Positions 23,545 to 35,969 of a stretch of DNA of 64,000 bases are shown one piece after another (positions within the stretch are counted from its first letter, which is position 1; every line of letters begins with the position of its first letter). Source of the DNA: Strongylocentrotus droebachiensis. Its lineage: Eukaryota > Echinodermata > Echinoidea > Camarodonta > Strongylocentrotidae. The position numbers were made by a program, and so were the translations under genes. Below the pieces are notes generated by a model. The model was not told the origin of the DNA. It searched no databases and saw nothing but the letters and a program-made list of their open reading frames with translations. The DNA lies in NCBI GenBank assembly GCA_035222895.1, contig JAVYIG010005302.1:62001-126000 (forward strand). Direction: 5' to 3'.

Positions 23545-25000
23545 ACAGGCCCACGTATGTCACAACAAGGTGAAATTAGATTATACAATCATATTGTCCA
23601 ACACAATGCTAGCAACAATATTAATACAAAACTAGATAATAAAGTACCTGTGACAAACACTGTTATAGGTTTTAATCAAAATACTATAAGAACAAACCAT
23701 CTGATTTCAAGATAATCATTACAGCAGAGGCCAAAAATGTGGCCCTGACATTTTTAATTTTGCTAGAGATTGGAAAATAGTTGTTTGATGACTCTAAATG
23801 ATGGTCACTATGCAAAGGATAAAAATAATGTTCTTAATAATACAACTCATTTGAAATCATTGAGTATAATATTTCATTAATTTTACTGGATTTATTGACA
23901 GCACATGTATTAGTTTTATGCAATCTTGTTTTCTTATCATAAGAAAAGATGCAATTTCAACCCTACCTGTGATGAATATGAATCATAGAAATGTATTGTG
24001 CTATATTTTTAGAATCATAACCTTGATCAAGAATAATTACTAGGAATACGACCATGGAAATACCAAAGGAAATGTGTGTAATATTTGTATACATTTGTAT
24101 CTGTGTTAAGAGGTTTCTACATTTATCTTTGAAAGAATATGTCCATGTTCTGCATTGCTTTTGTTTAGAGTAAGGCTGATTCAGTTTTCATTATTTGTGT
24201 TGTTACTTTCTGTGAAAAAGTATGCAAAGCATATTTATGGCAAATATAATCAAGTCCACCTTAAATAAGAAATGTATACATTTCTTCAGAGTGCCATTTT
24301 GTTACTGATAGAGATCAATTTAATTGTATTTAACTTGTAGGATCAAATCCTTTTAGAACTTTGAATTTCATATCATTAATCACTCTTGTGTTTGTTTGTG
24401 TAATCAAATTACTAATGTCAGACAATTGAAGTGTGAAAGGAAGTACATAGCTGCCTACCATTTCTATTTTGGAGGAATGATTGCTGTTATTTGGCCTTCA
24501 AGCTATTGTTTTGAACCCTAGATGCCTCGCTTTTCCTAATATATGGCCCAGCTTTTCAGCAGTCCCCTCCATGACCAACCTGCTTTATATGCCTGTTGTA
24601 CACTGTGGACCAATTACATATATATTGAAAAGTTTCATTGTTTTACTATGTACAATGCAATCCCATGTATTTTATTTATTTTGTTGGTAATGGAAATAAA
24701 CTAAATGAAAATGAAAAATATTCTGTGCGAAAAGAATACAAAATAAACTGTATTCCTAATTTGCCTTGTAAATGGTTGGCAGGTATGTTTTTCAAAACAT
24801 GTTTTGAAGTTTCAAGCAAAGAGTTTGTTACTTTGTGTGATAAAAAGAGAAAAGAAATTGATTTAATTTCTCCATTAGCAATAATGTCCAAGCCTTGATG
24901 AATCTTGTGTAATTAATCAGTTCCTTGAACTCAAAAGTTTTGTTTATTTTCCAAAGAGATTCAACCTTCGTGAATTCATCAGGTACATATTGTCCGTTTA

Positions 25001-25056
25001 GAGCCAAAAGGGCATTAACTCATCTTCTTCAACACAGAGATAATCTGTTCTGGCTC
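25001..25056. repeat. Dispersed hairpin GAGCCAGAAGGG, copy b
   Basis: The left arm GAGCCAAAAGGGCATTA faces TAATCTGTTCTGGCTC. The layout and length match the hairpin at 7159-7215. Confidence 0.6.
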
Positions 25057-26164
25057 TGAACAGACTGTATCATGTGTGAATATGAATGTAGTCAGATGGT
25101 GTAGATGCTTTTCTCAGTCTTTGCTATTTGATAAGAAACTTCAAAGTTTCTCTTTCTTCTGATAGATAGATAGAGTACAATACAGCATCAGATGCTTTGT
25201 ACACTTGCTATTGATACTAAGTTGTTATGAATAAATAAGCAATATGCATAAACATGTTTTCCTTTTCTTTCTTTTTCAATTGGTTTCTATGAAACTGGTG
25301 CAAAGTCAGTCCTGAATTTGTTTTAACAGCATTTCTAGGAAGATGAAAGTTATTTTCTTATAACTCCTGATTCTAATAGCTGTGATGTGTTTATATTGCA
25401 ACCAAATATGTTCATAAAATAAGGAGAAAATCATCCCACATGGAAGCCTGTTTACAGAAGAGGTTCAATTGGATGATGATGGTGTGGATGGTTGTGATAG
25501 GGAAATGACAATCACTATGGGAGAGCTAGGAGGAAGATTAAAAAAAAAAAGTTTTAGCCCTCCATAGGCTATTTTATTGAGTCAAACAAACACTTTTACA
25601 ATTCAATGAAATTAAGTCTTTCCTTAACTCAAACAAAACAGAATACTTTAACATTTCTCTCCTTGTTGTTCATACAAACAAATGTTGAAGTGACTGCCAT
25701 TTAGTACAAAATTTGTTATACATACCAGATATAGAATGAATATATCTCTTGTCTTCATAATATTGAATAATTTTCTTCTTCAAAGAACTAAAATTTTGAA
25801 TTTTGTTATTAAGCTTTTGAACATATAGTTGAGGAAGATAATGGTGATAATGATGATGATGGAGGTGAGTGTGGGGGGGGGGGGGGGTGATAACTGTAAT
25901 ACTGTGATGATGATGAGGTAGATAAAGATGATACTGGTATGAGCAAAGTTGAGGAGTTTAAGACAATGATCATGAGCAGGGAAGTTGAAAGACCTTTTTT
26001 ATTGAAGGGTTTAGACCAAATTTGCTGACAAGAAAGGGCTAACAGTCAAGCTCGATAAGTGTTGTCATTTGATGACGAGGCATTAAAACTCAATTGGCAA
26101 TCAGAAATTTTGAATGTCACACTCAACCTCCATGATAATAATGATTTTTTTTTCCTGATCATGA

Positions 26165-26345
26165 GGGATGAAAATGATGATGACGATGATGATGATGATG
26201 GTGATGTATGATAATAATGGCAATGATAATGAAGATGGTGGTGATGAAGATGGTAATAATGATGATGAAGATGATAATGATATTGAAGATGGTCAATGAA
26301 GATGATGATGTTGATGGTGTTGGTGGTGATGATGATGATGATAAC
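26165..26345. repeat. (GAT)n-rich degenerate microsatellite
   Basis: Repeated GATGAT/AATGAT/GATGGT units. The His/Asp/Met-rich open frames on both strands follow from this composition. It lies about 350 bp upstream of the Rab33-like start codon. Confidence 0.9.
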
Positions 26346-26701
26346 AATAATAAACTGTTGTGGTGGCAATTTTCACCACTGGATGCTTGATATCACTCTT
26401 TGAATGCCTGACATCACTAAAAACGCATGCCATTTCCGTTTGGGGAAAATAAATGATATAGAGAATCAATAAAGAGTGTGACCCCATAGTAGTTTGTCGC
26501 CATCTAGTGCTGTCCTTAGCGGATATCTATCACCGCTGCAGCTCGGATTTCGGATATCATACACGGACAAATTGCATATTCGACTTCGACTATCTGAATC
26601 AAATTTTGATATCAAATCTCAAGGAGATCAGCGTGACCACTGTCTGTATTTTCCTTGGAATCTGTACCCAGGATAACTGACATTTTGTTCCAAACCTCAA
26701 A

Positions 26702-26920
26702 ATGGAACCGGGGAAAGAGCAAGCTAACGGTAGAGGAGCTACTGATCCAAACGACAAAAATCGTCGCATTTTCAAGATCATCGTCATCGGGGATTCTAAC
26801 GTGGGGAAAACATGTCTCACCTACCGTTTCTGCGGCGGTGAGTTCCCCGAGAAGACCGAGGCAACGATTGGGGTCGATTTCCGGGAGAAGAATGTCACAA
26901 TAGAAGGAGAAACTGTAAAG
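26702..26920 (+). CDS. Rab33-like small GTPase, first coding exon only
   Basis: The ATG at 26702 opens 73 codons ending in a phase-0 donor (AAG|GTATGT at 26921). After a short hydrophilic N-terminus comes [20 protein letters not shown], the beta-1 strand and the P-loop GDSNVGKT that binds GTP phosphates. [20 protein letters not shown] is switch I with its conserved Thr, and [11 protein letters not shown] leads into beta-2. The run [12 protein letters not shown] and the exon end just before the expected VWDTAGQ switch II fit Rab33, a Golgi/autophagy Rab. The rest of the GTPase (switch II, NKxD, C-terminal prenyl cysteines) was not found to position 64000. Either intron 1 exceeds 37 kb or this is a stranded first exon. 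The open frame continuing to 27010 is intronic read-through. Confidence 0.85.
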
Positions 26921-29466
26921 GTATGTAATCTAAATAACTGTTTAATATTGATATCAATTATCACCTGGCCTAAATTGGCGTCCATAGGCCTACTCCTGTG
27001 TGAAGAGTGATGATAACAAACCTAAATTGCATTCGTAATCCCACACCCAACAAACTAGGCCTACCTTTGAAGTTTGTTAGTGGACTCTTCTTTCTAATCA
27101 ATCAAAGCACTTTGAAACCTGTCAAGAACATCTAATCACCAATGTGAACATTTGGTACCGGAGTGATTTACTTACTTCCCATGTGTTTCTGATGATGATG
27201 AGCTAACAACATGCAATTTACATTACAAAAACGATAATCTCTCACAAGAATTTTTGGGTGCTAGTCATAAAGAAGTTCTTCGTGCTAGTGTACTTTCGTA
27301 TCCATTTTTGACCCGTAACTAGCCTCTTCTTCTTCTGTTGAAGTACAGGCCACCATGCTTTTGGTGTATCATCGTACAAAACTTGAATTCTGTATCCTAC
27401 TGGGGATGTTTAGGTAGACCTATTAAATATTCTCCAGTATAGTTGAAATGTAACACAATGTATGTTATGAATTTTCTATTTATTGTACAAAAATATTCTT
27501 ACTGACCTGAAAACTCAAAATCTTCCATACAGTGCAAAATTTACGAATGTCTGAAATTGTCTGATCCAGCACTAGCCCAAAGCGATGGTACTACGGTATT
27601 GCCAAGAGAACAAAAATGACAAATAGAAGTGTAATTAACGTCATGTTAGCAGCCCATCATTAGCGTGCTGCAGAACATGAATTTACTCCATTTCTATTTT
27701 GTCCTCTCACTAATCAACATGGCATGTTGCTTTCTCTCTGGTGATTGTTCATGTCCCTGAAAAATATAGAGGCCCTATGCTGGAGTTTTAGACAATCAGA
27801 ATTCCTTTTAACTCATTTTGTTATTTTGAAATATTATTTAGATATATTCATTCATCTCATCTATTAAAAATATATTAAAGTTACGTGGGAAAAAATCAAG
27901 AAAAAGGTGATATCATTTCAACTTTACCCTAAGTTAGTGTTCGGATTGAAAAAAGGCCCTCAAAATAACCGTACAGCGTACGCATCCGTCCGTTCTATAT
28001 TCTTGCCTTGATTCAAGGCTTTGGATTGTTGGTTTTGTTGATGAAGATGATTACATGGCGATTTCCCATCGGTGATTGGATGATTTTCGCTGTATTGTAG
28101 TTATTAATATAATAATATTATTAGGCCTATTCATAAAGACCTAAAGGACTTTTCCTTTAAAATATAATTTGTGATTCGCCGCGTTTCACTTGGCTACAAA
28201 AAGCCGACCTTACTCTCGACTGTGTAAGTATAAAAGTATACATTGATAAAAGGACTTGATAATTCTTCTCCCCTATAATTACCAGTGCCTTTTCATTTTA
28301 TCAACTTGACCAATTTAGCGAATCATTCATGTACATGTACCTCCTCTTTTATGAAATGCTTATCTCAGGACCCCACCCTAAGATCGAGGAACAAACGAAT
28401 GTAAAGAAGTAACTACTCTGGAAGATTACCGTTTTCAAAGAAGAGTTTTGAAAGAGGATGTAGGCCTAAACTACTCTAAGTAACTACTCTGGAAGATTAC
28501 TGTTTTGAAAGAAGAGGATGTAGGATAATCGGCCAAGCTTTAGCAGACAACAATCATTGACAATGGGGGAATGAATGGAGGTATCGACCGATCTGCACGT
28601 GTGGAGATGCTTGCGCAATTTGTATTGTGAGTGTATTGAAAAGGAAAGACGTGAAGCTTCAGCAAAATAAGACGGCAAATTCCCTCAATAATAACAGACC
28701 TTATATTTGGCAAGACATTGATCTACATTTGCCACTCTCCACCCAGGTGTTAAAATGGGTACCCGGTAGGATGCGAAAGCTAATGTGGTTTGATTAGCAA
28801 TGGCGCTTGTAAAATGGCGACTGGCTGGAATGCTCCCCAGGGAGTGGAGAATGTGCATACCTTGTGTGCGGGTAAGCACTAAGCCTGAATCCGATGACCG
28901 GGGTAATAATATGTTCCGCGCCTAGAAACAAAGTATTAGGCGCATTATAAATGTGAGCTATTATTATTATTAGAAAAAATCTGATCTTTCATGTTTACAT
29001 TTACTAAAAATCACGAAAATGACTGAATGAGGCGCAATGGGCAATGAAAGTAGAAAGCACCGCCAAATTTTCCATTACTGGCGATGTAACCAAAATCGCT
29101 CCGTCACAGGGGAAACTATCGCCATACGCGGGCTCGCTCTCAAAGGGTTAAAGAGGGAGGGAGATGTAGTTTTCAAGAGAAACTACATAAAATTTACCTG
29201 TAGAGCTTCATGTACAATGTACATGTATGTAGAGGAGATGCGTTTAATTAAGTACACTCTTCAAAAAATTAATTCCAAAGCTTTGATGCAAGACTATCCA
29301 GATGATCTTGGTGTTTATGCACTTGATTTTAATCAATGACCACTCGTCGAGATCCACACCCATTTGTACATCAACCTCAAGCAAAGGGTCCAGCTGTTAA
29401 ATATTAGTATTAGTTGGTTTAAAAGAGACATACAACTGTACATGTACATATATTTCAATCAAGGTT
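26921..29466. other. Sequence between the Rab33-like exon and the large transposon (presumed intron)
   Basis: Mostly unique AT-rich sequence. It includes a 71-bp tandem duplication (TAACTACTCTGGAAGATTAC near 28410 and 28481), a SINE body at 28704-28975, and about 500 bp of unassigned sequence up to the transposon end at 29467. The 100-aa frame at 29037-29339 has no recognisable domain and I do not call it. Confidence 0.6.
28704..28975 (+). repeat. SINE body with (TTA)n tail
   Basis: It shows GGCAAGACATTGATC, TTTGCCACTCTCCACCCAGG, AAAATGGGTACCCGG, then GCGCCTAGAAACAAAG, AGGCGCATTATAAATG and TTATTATTATTA at the end. This is the same order of blocks as at 300-455 but better preserved at the 3' side. 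Confidence 0.65.
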
Positions 29467-29478
29467 CCCTTACAGAAA
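29467..29478 (+). repeat. Left terminal inverted repeat of the 17.4-kb transposon
   Basis: CCCTTACAGAAA, an exact inverse of 46855-46866 and preceded by TT. Beyond 12 bp the two ends diverge, but both continue into sequence rich in CTAGCTAG and GCTCGCTTAT/AAGCGAGC motifs. Confidence 0.75.
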
Positions 29479-29647
29479 TTTAGGCATGCCGGCAGTTACC
29501 GACTAGCTAGTGAAAGCTAGTGACTAGCTAGTGGCTATCCTAATAAGCAATCGCTAGCTAGCGCACTGTACACGCTCGCTTATTGCTCGCTATAAACTCG
29601 CTTTAAATTTCTGCCCTATCCTGCTGCATGCATGCGAGGACCAATGC

Positions 29648-30190
29648 TGCATGCCTGCAAGCTATTTTAAAGTCCATTTGCAGCTTGCAGGCTTGCAAGA
29701 TTGGTCATGGAACCTACTGCACGCCAGAAAGCTTGCAAAGTTTACGGAAATCTTGCAAGCCTGCAAGCCTTGCAGGCTAACACGCTATTTTAAAAACGGC
29801 TGCAAGCTTGTAGGCTTGCAAGATTGGTCATGAAACCTACTGCATGCCAGAAAGCTTGCAAAGTTTACTGAAATCTTGCAAGCCTGCAAGGCTTGCAGGC
29901 TAACACGCTATTTTAAAAACGGCTGCAAGCTTGTAGGCTTGCAAGATTGGTCATGAAACCTACTGCATGCCAGAAAGCTTGCAAAGTTTACTGAAATCTT
30001 GCAAGCCTGCAAGGCTTGCAGGCTAACACGCTATTTTAAAAACGGCTGCAAGCTTGTAGGCTTGCAAGATTGGTCATGAAACCTACTGCATGCCAGAAAG
30101 CTTGCAAAGTTTACTGAAATCTTGCAAGCCTGCTATTTTAAAGTCGACTGTTTACATGGAACCTACTGCACGCCTGCAAGCTGGCACGTC
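29648..30190. repeat. Left subterminal tandem array, about 123-bp unit
   Basis: About four units with a 123-bp period (GGCTAACACGCTATTTTAAA at 29775, 29898 and 30021). The first and last units are divergent or truncated. Each unit is packed with AGCTTGCAAG, GCCTGCAAGG and CTTGCAGGC, most of them overlapping palindromes. The inner units are nearly identical, indicating recent homogenisation. Open frames through it are not genes. Confidence 0.9.
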
Positions 30191-30832
30191 GCAACTCGCA
30201 AACCAATTCTACAATTTGAGAAGTTAATTGCAATTAAGCTTACCAGTCTTTTAGAAAGCATACTAAGCATCTGCATTTCAAGTAGTACTCTTCAATAAGT
30301 TATGTACAATAAAGAGGGGAAAAGTTGTTACATGTACATGATCAAGTCGCACACATTTCTCGAGACTCGTACAAAAGAGAAACAAAATGATGGTTTCCAG
30401 GAACCAAGTTTACTTTATATCTTACAGAATGTATCCATGGATTTGATTATTCAGTGCTCTCACAATAATTATTGCTGCAAATGTCAGCTGACATAAAGTT
30501 ACATTTAAGAGATTTTATAGGCATTTTATGCAATTTCACATTCTGCCTTTTGAAATACAATTATTCATGATGGGTGAATGGAATCATTTGTATGTAAGCA
30601 CTTCACAAAGACCATGCATTCAATTGAGTTACCCAATCAACCACTACTCAGGGTTTGACAAGTCACAATACAATTATATACAGAGTGTAATGAACACAAT
30701 ACATAATAATAATAATACTCACGTTTTTATGTAGCTTATAAATAGCTTATAAAACAAAGAGGTATGGCAAAATAAGTCTTAGCCTTAAAGCGTCCGAACA
30801 CCTTTGTATACAGATGCCAACTGATGATCATG

Positions 30833-33800
30833 CTAATCTCTCTCTACTTGATTGGGGCGTTTAGCGACATACAAATAATCACAATCATCAATCTCCATGA
30901 AAACACATAATTCAATTATATCCTTTATTTCAACTGCTACTAATTCAAAGCCATCTTTTCTGCAAGGAACAAGGTGACTTACTTTAGCAGATGTCATGTC
31001 ATCATTTGATAGGTGAAAATCTACAACCTGGAACTTCTCAATAAGGGCAATATATATTGAACATGAACAGATACCATCACATGAACAAGGAGCTGAAGGG
31101 GTTAATTCTATGTATTTATGAACACGACCAAATGATAAGGTTTCATCCTGATAAAACATAACAGTGTATGAATTTCGCTGGTAGGCCAAAGTATATTCTT
31201 TTGAACATATTACCGTGCTATCCCACATTACTCTTAAGAAAGATTGAACCTCACGGCAGACTGCATGGCCGACTAGTCTCCGTATTACAGTTTGTTCCAT
31301 TCTTTTTAGGGTGTATTTCTTAGTGACACCAAGAATATAGTAATCATGAAACATATGCTTACCTTTCTTGTATTTGTGTGAGGAGAATCTCATTCTAGAG
31401 AAAAACTTTCCAACTTCAGAATCCAGTTTCAAATCTTGCACAAGCAATGGATACTTCAAGAAAATTGCCACACTGTTAGCAATTTGCATATCAACATTTT
31501 GTGTACCATGAAACAAAGACAATAATTCTCCATTAATCGATTCAAAGGTAAAACATGAATAAACCCAAAGGGGACCAAGATTTCTGACAACATCACATAG
31601 ATGAAGCAGTTGGTGAATATTTGATGTCATCTCACTTTTGGAATATAAGGTTTCATGCATCATACAAAAATGTTGTAAAACTTGCTCACAGTGATCGATA
31701 GTTTCGTGGGAAATGGAATCTACATTAAGTAAATACACAGCCTCCACCAAAAGCAAATAATGCTGAAAATACATGTCAAGGAGTAAACCAGATAATACTG
31801 GTAGGGAGTAGTAGAAGAGCCATGACCGACACTCTGATGCCTTCCAGTATTTTCTGTGATCCCTAATACTTCTTGGTACTCGACCAATGAAATTTGGAGG
31901 TTTCAGATTCTTCAAACGGGCATCTGCAGCAGAAAGTAAGTGGGATATACTATAAGGTTGACTGGAATGGCTGCTATCAAACCAAAGTTTTAAAAGCCTT
32001 CTAACTATTCCAAGAAGAACCTGGTGCATCCAGTCAATAGCTGTACCATTTATCAAATCAGGCATATGGTACAAAAACCAGGATGGACCTTTTATTCCGA
32101 GTATTGGTTTTCCCATCTGAAAAGCCTGCTCTGCGCACATTTTTGTTTGGTCATGTGTTCTTTTGCTGTCATCTAATGTGGTCAAATCACAAGGGAACAC
32201 TCTTGCATGCCCTCTTCCAACACTTATGACTTCCCCTGGTTGGGTGCATTTGGGGCATCCATATAACCCATTAAATTGGGTCATATTGAGGACCGAGCAT
32301 TTTGCAGGCATATCACATGTCCCACACAATAAAATGCCCTTAACCTTTTGTTCCATTCCCAGGTAATTACAGATATTAACTCCAGATGATAAGTCTTGCA
32401 ATGATGTATGAAAAGGTTTCAAAAAAGTATTCATGTGTGGCTTACCTTCACCATACCACAAACCTGCTATCACCATTTTTTCTTTCAGAAATCTTTTAGT
32501 TGGGGGCAATTCGTTGATTAAAAAATAAAGGGGCCAAATTTGAAATTTTGAGGACTTAAAAATTGGAACGCCATCAGTATTCCACATAAATGAAATATTA
32601 TTGGGGTTTTGTAGAAGTCCACCAGGTTGTGAAAACTTCTTGTACAAGAGACCATCATATATATCTCTAATCGTACCATCATTTTTTCTATGAAATCTGT
32701 GTTGCAGATCACCACTAAAGTCTTTTTGTTGAAACAAAGCTTGTATCTGTGCCAAAATGGGGATTTCAATGAAATATGTCTTGTCTTTCTTACTTGTAAT
32801 TTGTTTGTGACAACATGGACAGCTGTTTTGTTGTTTATTTAAAAGGAAACCACAAACTGAACAAAACTGGTGAAATACAAGGGGCATCTTTAAGTTAGAG
32901 AAATATTTCTTAAACAAATGAAGGGTAGTCTTGCACAGGTTTGGGTGTTTACAATGCAGGCACACAAGAGTTAAAATGTCAACAAGACATGACCCTGTTA
33001 AGCTATGCCTCAACCCTAAGGTTAAAATAAGAAGCATGCTCTCTGCAAGGGTCAATGGGGCTCCTTCATACAATGGTTTGCTATCAAATGGTGAATCATC
33101 TGATGATGCAGGAATGTCCTCAAAGCTCTCCTCAGCATCGAACCAGTCATCACCAAGAACATCAAAATGTATGTCATCCCCATCCTCTTCCTTTTCCTCT
33201 TCATTGTTGTCCGTGGACATAGCAGTGACAGCATTGGCCATCCATTCACCTGGTGGATCAGCATCTCTCACATCTGAAAGGAGAAAACAGGAGAAATATA
33301 AATTTCTTTATAAAGTCAAAAATAATTGTAATTGAATGTTTCAATGAAGTTATGTCAGATGATTGTTCTTTAATCCTCATCATGCCTTTATTCCTTTTAA
33401 TAGATACTCATCTCAACATTTTGCTTTTTTGAAACTGACTTTATCTGCAGTGATTGCACTTGCCCCAGCCAAATTTTTGCAAGTTTGTTGAGCCTTGAGA
33501 AAATTATACCAGTTAATCACTTTGTGACTTATTTGTTCAATACACATGCATATTAAGTTGAAATCAATATTACAGCAAAGATTATCAAAATCATTGTTAG
33601 GGAAACATTGATTTTACCACACGCCAGTGCACTTAATAACTTACAGGACTATAAAAAAGAGGATACCTGATTTTCAATGAGAAGATTTAATACTTTACAG
33701 GACCAGAGCTGATTTTTGATTTGTGGAATCATTGTGGATTTTGGGTACGTGTCGGGGGATCGACTAATTTTCCGGGAGTCTCCCGGATTTGCCACTCTGC

Positions 33801-35969
33801 ATTACATTAACAAATTTCAATCCCTGACACATACTTGAAATGACTATGCACTGCACATAACTGAATGCATTAAACATTATAATATGAGCTAATCTTCCAA
33901 GATTAATTGCCGTGAAGTTATTCGCTTCAAATGGAAGAGAATGATCATGTAGATTAAAAAGAGGGTGGGGTGACAGACATGAAATTCTTGAAGGGTACCA
34001 AACAAGCATCACTCAGCATATTTCGTACTTACTCTCTACGAGAGTTGGAGGGGCATCCCACCACTCAGTATCCACTGCCTCTGCAGCTCCTGCAAAACAA
34101 TTGATATGTTTAAAATTTAGATGAAACATGGTCAGTGTGACTGTATCATTACTTTCTAAAGACTTAACACAACATTGTTACACAGTCAAACTTGCCTTAA
34201 ATTTGCTGAGACTGATGAAATAGCTTCGACTTAAAAATGTTTGCACATTGGCTGTAATTTGATTTCTGAAGCATAAAATAGCGGGAAAAAAAAATCTCAA
34301 TTAAGTGGTTATATATTCTATGTCATCAACTATTAAATCATATAACACAACACCTGCATTGTATATTAAGTTAGCTTTAAATTAAAGAGCTGAAAAGTAT
34401 TGGCGATGTGTGTGTGAAACTTTACCTCCTTTCTTATGTGCACTCCTTGACTGGGTCTCAGTGACTGATAGTTCGGGATCATCAAAACCCTCGTCTATCC
34501 ACAAAGAAAATCATACAAAACAAGACAAAGTGATTAGGCCAAACTTGAAAGGTTACAGCTACAGTTTCTAATTATGTGTTATATACACGTCATATTGCAC
34601 TTCACATGATTGGTATGGGTATTGCAAATGGAGATTAGATAGAATGATCCATAATGGTCCAAGAGAGAATTTCAAGAAAAAAACACAGTCGGCCAGGACT
34701 TATGAAATAGCTTTGGCAATAAAGAGAGGGGTCGTTTGATGAAGTGTGATGCATGAAAGGTTGACTGTATTGAGAATGGTGTAATGGTTTTGAGGACACC
34801 ATAGCAAGTTAGCAATAATTTTTTTCTTGGAGAGCTTAATTTTCAGATTTTTTCATTTTTCGGGGGGGGGGGGGGGGGGGAGGGAGTAGTGTAGCGGAGA
34901 ATGTAGATATCATGACCCCCCCCCCCACCATGGTTCATACTACATGATCCACCACCCACAAACACCTAAAAATCAAGACAATACTTGTTGTACATGTATC
35001 ATAACTACAATTTGGCGTTTCAATAGGACATTTAGGAGTGTGATCTATTGCATATTTTAAAAGCAGTAGGTCTTGATCATTGAAGACAATACATTACTAC
35101 TATTAATACTAGTTGGAATAAAAGTTTCAATGGCATGTCCCGGTGATCTAGCTTAACGCGGAGCTCCAGTCGCTGAATAAAATAACCATACTTTCAGTGA
35201 ACTTACCAACTTTGGAACTAGAAGATTGAGTGAAGCTTTCAGGAACATCCCACCAGTTACCGCCGACTGCCTCTGAAGAATCTGTGTAATTAAATTAAGG
35301 TAAATCTTTTTTCAACATGGATTTCGATTTTGACCCATAATTTCCTAAAAAGGGACCATTAAACTGATTATTTCATTCAAGTAGGTAAGTGGAACTGATA
35401 TATTATAGCCTAGGCCTAATTTACAATATAACATGCATGAGGTAAAATGACATTTTGGGGGATTTGGGGGGCATAACATAACAATACGACCTGAAATGGC
35501 CGTGGCGTTATCAAGGGAATGTGTATCAACGGTTTCCGTCTCTAAAGAGAGAGCCGGCCGACCCTACCCCAATTAAGAGGCTAACGAACGAAAGAGACAG
35601 AAAATTCGGTCTAGTCAGGTATGTACCAATTCATCAGATTCATCATGTAAATTGTAACTGTACTACTAGATCTAGGCTAATCATAAGTAAGTAAATTAAA
35701 GTAGGGGTCTATGTTCATGAGATAATCTGAATTCGGAACTTACCACATGTCTTTCTTTTGTCTCCTTCCAAGCTTTGATTTTGGCTGGGTTCCAGCAAGT
35801 TCTTCATTTGTTCTGGAAGTTGAACTTGATCCAGCTCCTTTTCAGACGTCACACTCACGTTGGACACATTTCCTTTTCGTGAAGAATAATTATAAGGTCC
35901 TCTCCTTCCCCTTCTCAGTGAAATTGTCTGCTTAGCTTTAGGTGTACTAGTTTTATTGTCAAAATTCAT
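30833..35969 (-). CDS. EnSpm/CACTA (Tnp2, Transposase_21)-like transposase, 955 aa in five exons
   Basis: Exons on the minus strand are 35969-35744, 35281-35207, 34494-34426, 34089-34033 and 33273-30833. All have GT/AG borders and every intron is phase 1, giving 955 residues without a break. The N-terminus is basic (SLRRGRRGPYNY), then acidic. A zinc-binding-like cluster lies at about 280-297 (CSVCG, CPCCHK). The Tnp2-like core has NTDGVPIFKSSKFQIWPLYF at about 374-393, GTCDMPAK near 463 followed by YGCPKC, IDWMHQVLLG near 556 and FTFESINGELLS near 720. The acidic residues D376, D463, D556 and E720 are the visible catalytic candidates; which of them form the DDE triad needs an alignment. A C-terminal cysteine group (CSCDGICSC) may bind metal. 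The 812-codon last exon lacks a native ATG at its border: it begins mid-codon and the start is the ATG at 35969. Confidence 0.85.
33274..35743 (-). other. Intron/small-exon region of the transposase gene with duplicated exons
   Basis: Three small phase-1 exons lie here (35281-35207, 34494-34426, 34089-34033). Exons 2 and 4 encode related blocks, SSEAVGGNWWDVPESF and AAEAVDTEWWDAPPTL. A looser version, GDDWFDAEESFEDIP, occurs early in exon 5. Between them is AT-rich intron sequence with a poly-G run near 34862. Confidence 0.7.

Larger units (their letters stand above)
21918..26701. other. Intergenic region between the J1-crystallin-like gene and the Rab33-like exon
   Basis: The first few hundred bases are the presumed 3' UTR. 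No SECIS-like stem could be recognised by eye. The rest holds a nested MITE at 23098-23544, a hairpin at 25001-25056, AT-rich unique sequence, and GAT repeats at 26165-26345. The last 200 bases before 26702 would be promoter and 5' UTR of the Rab exon. No other gene is supported. Confidence 0.6.

Noticed and set aside
29037..29339. 100-aa frame starting MGNESRKHRQIFHYW
   Set aside because: No domain, no splice context and AT-rich codon use; it may be intronic sequence of the Rab33-like gene.
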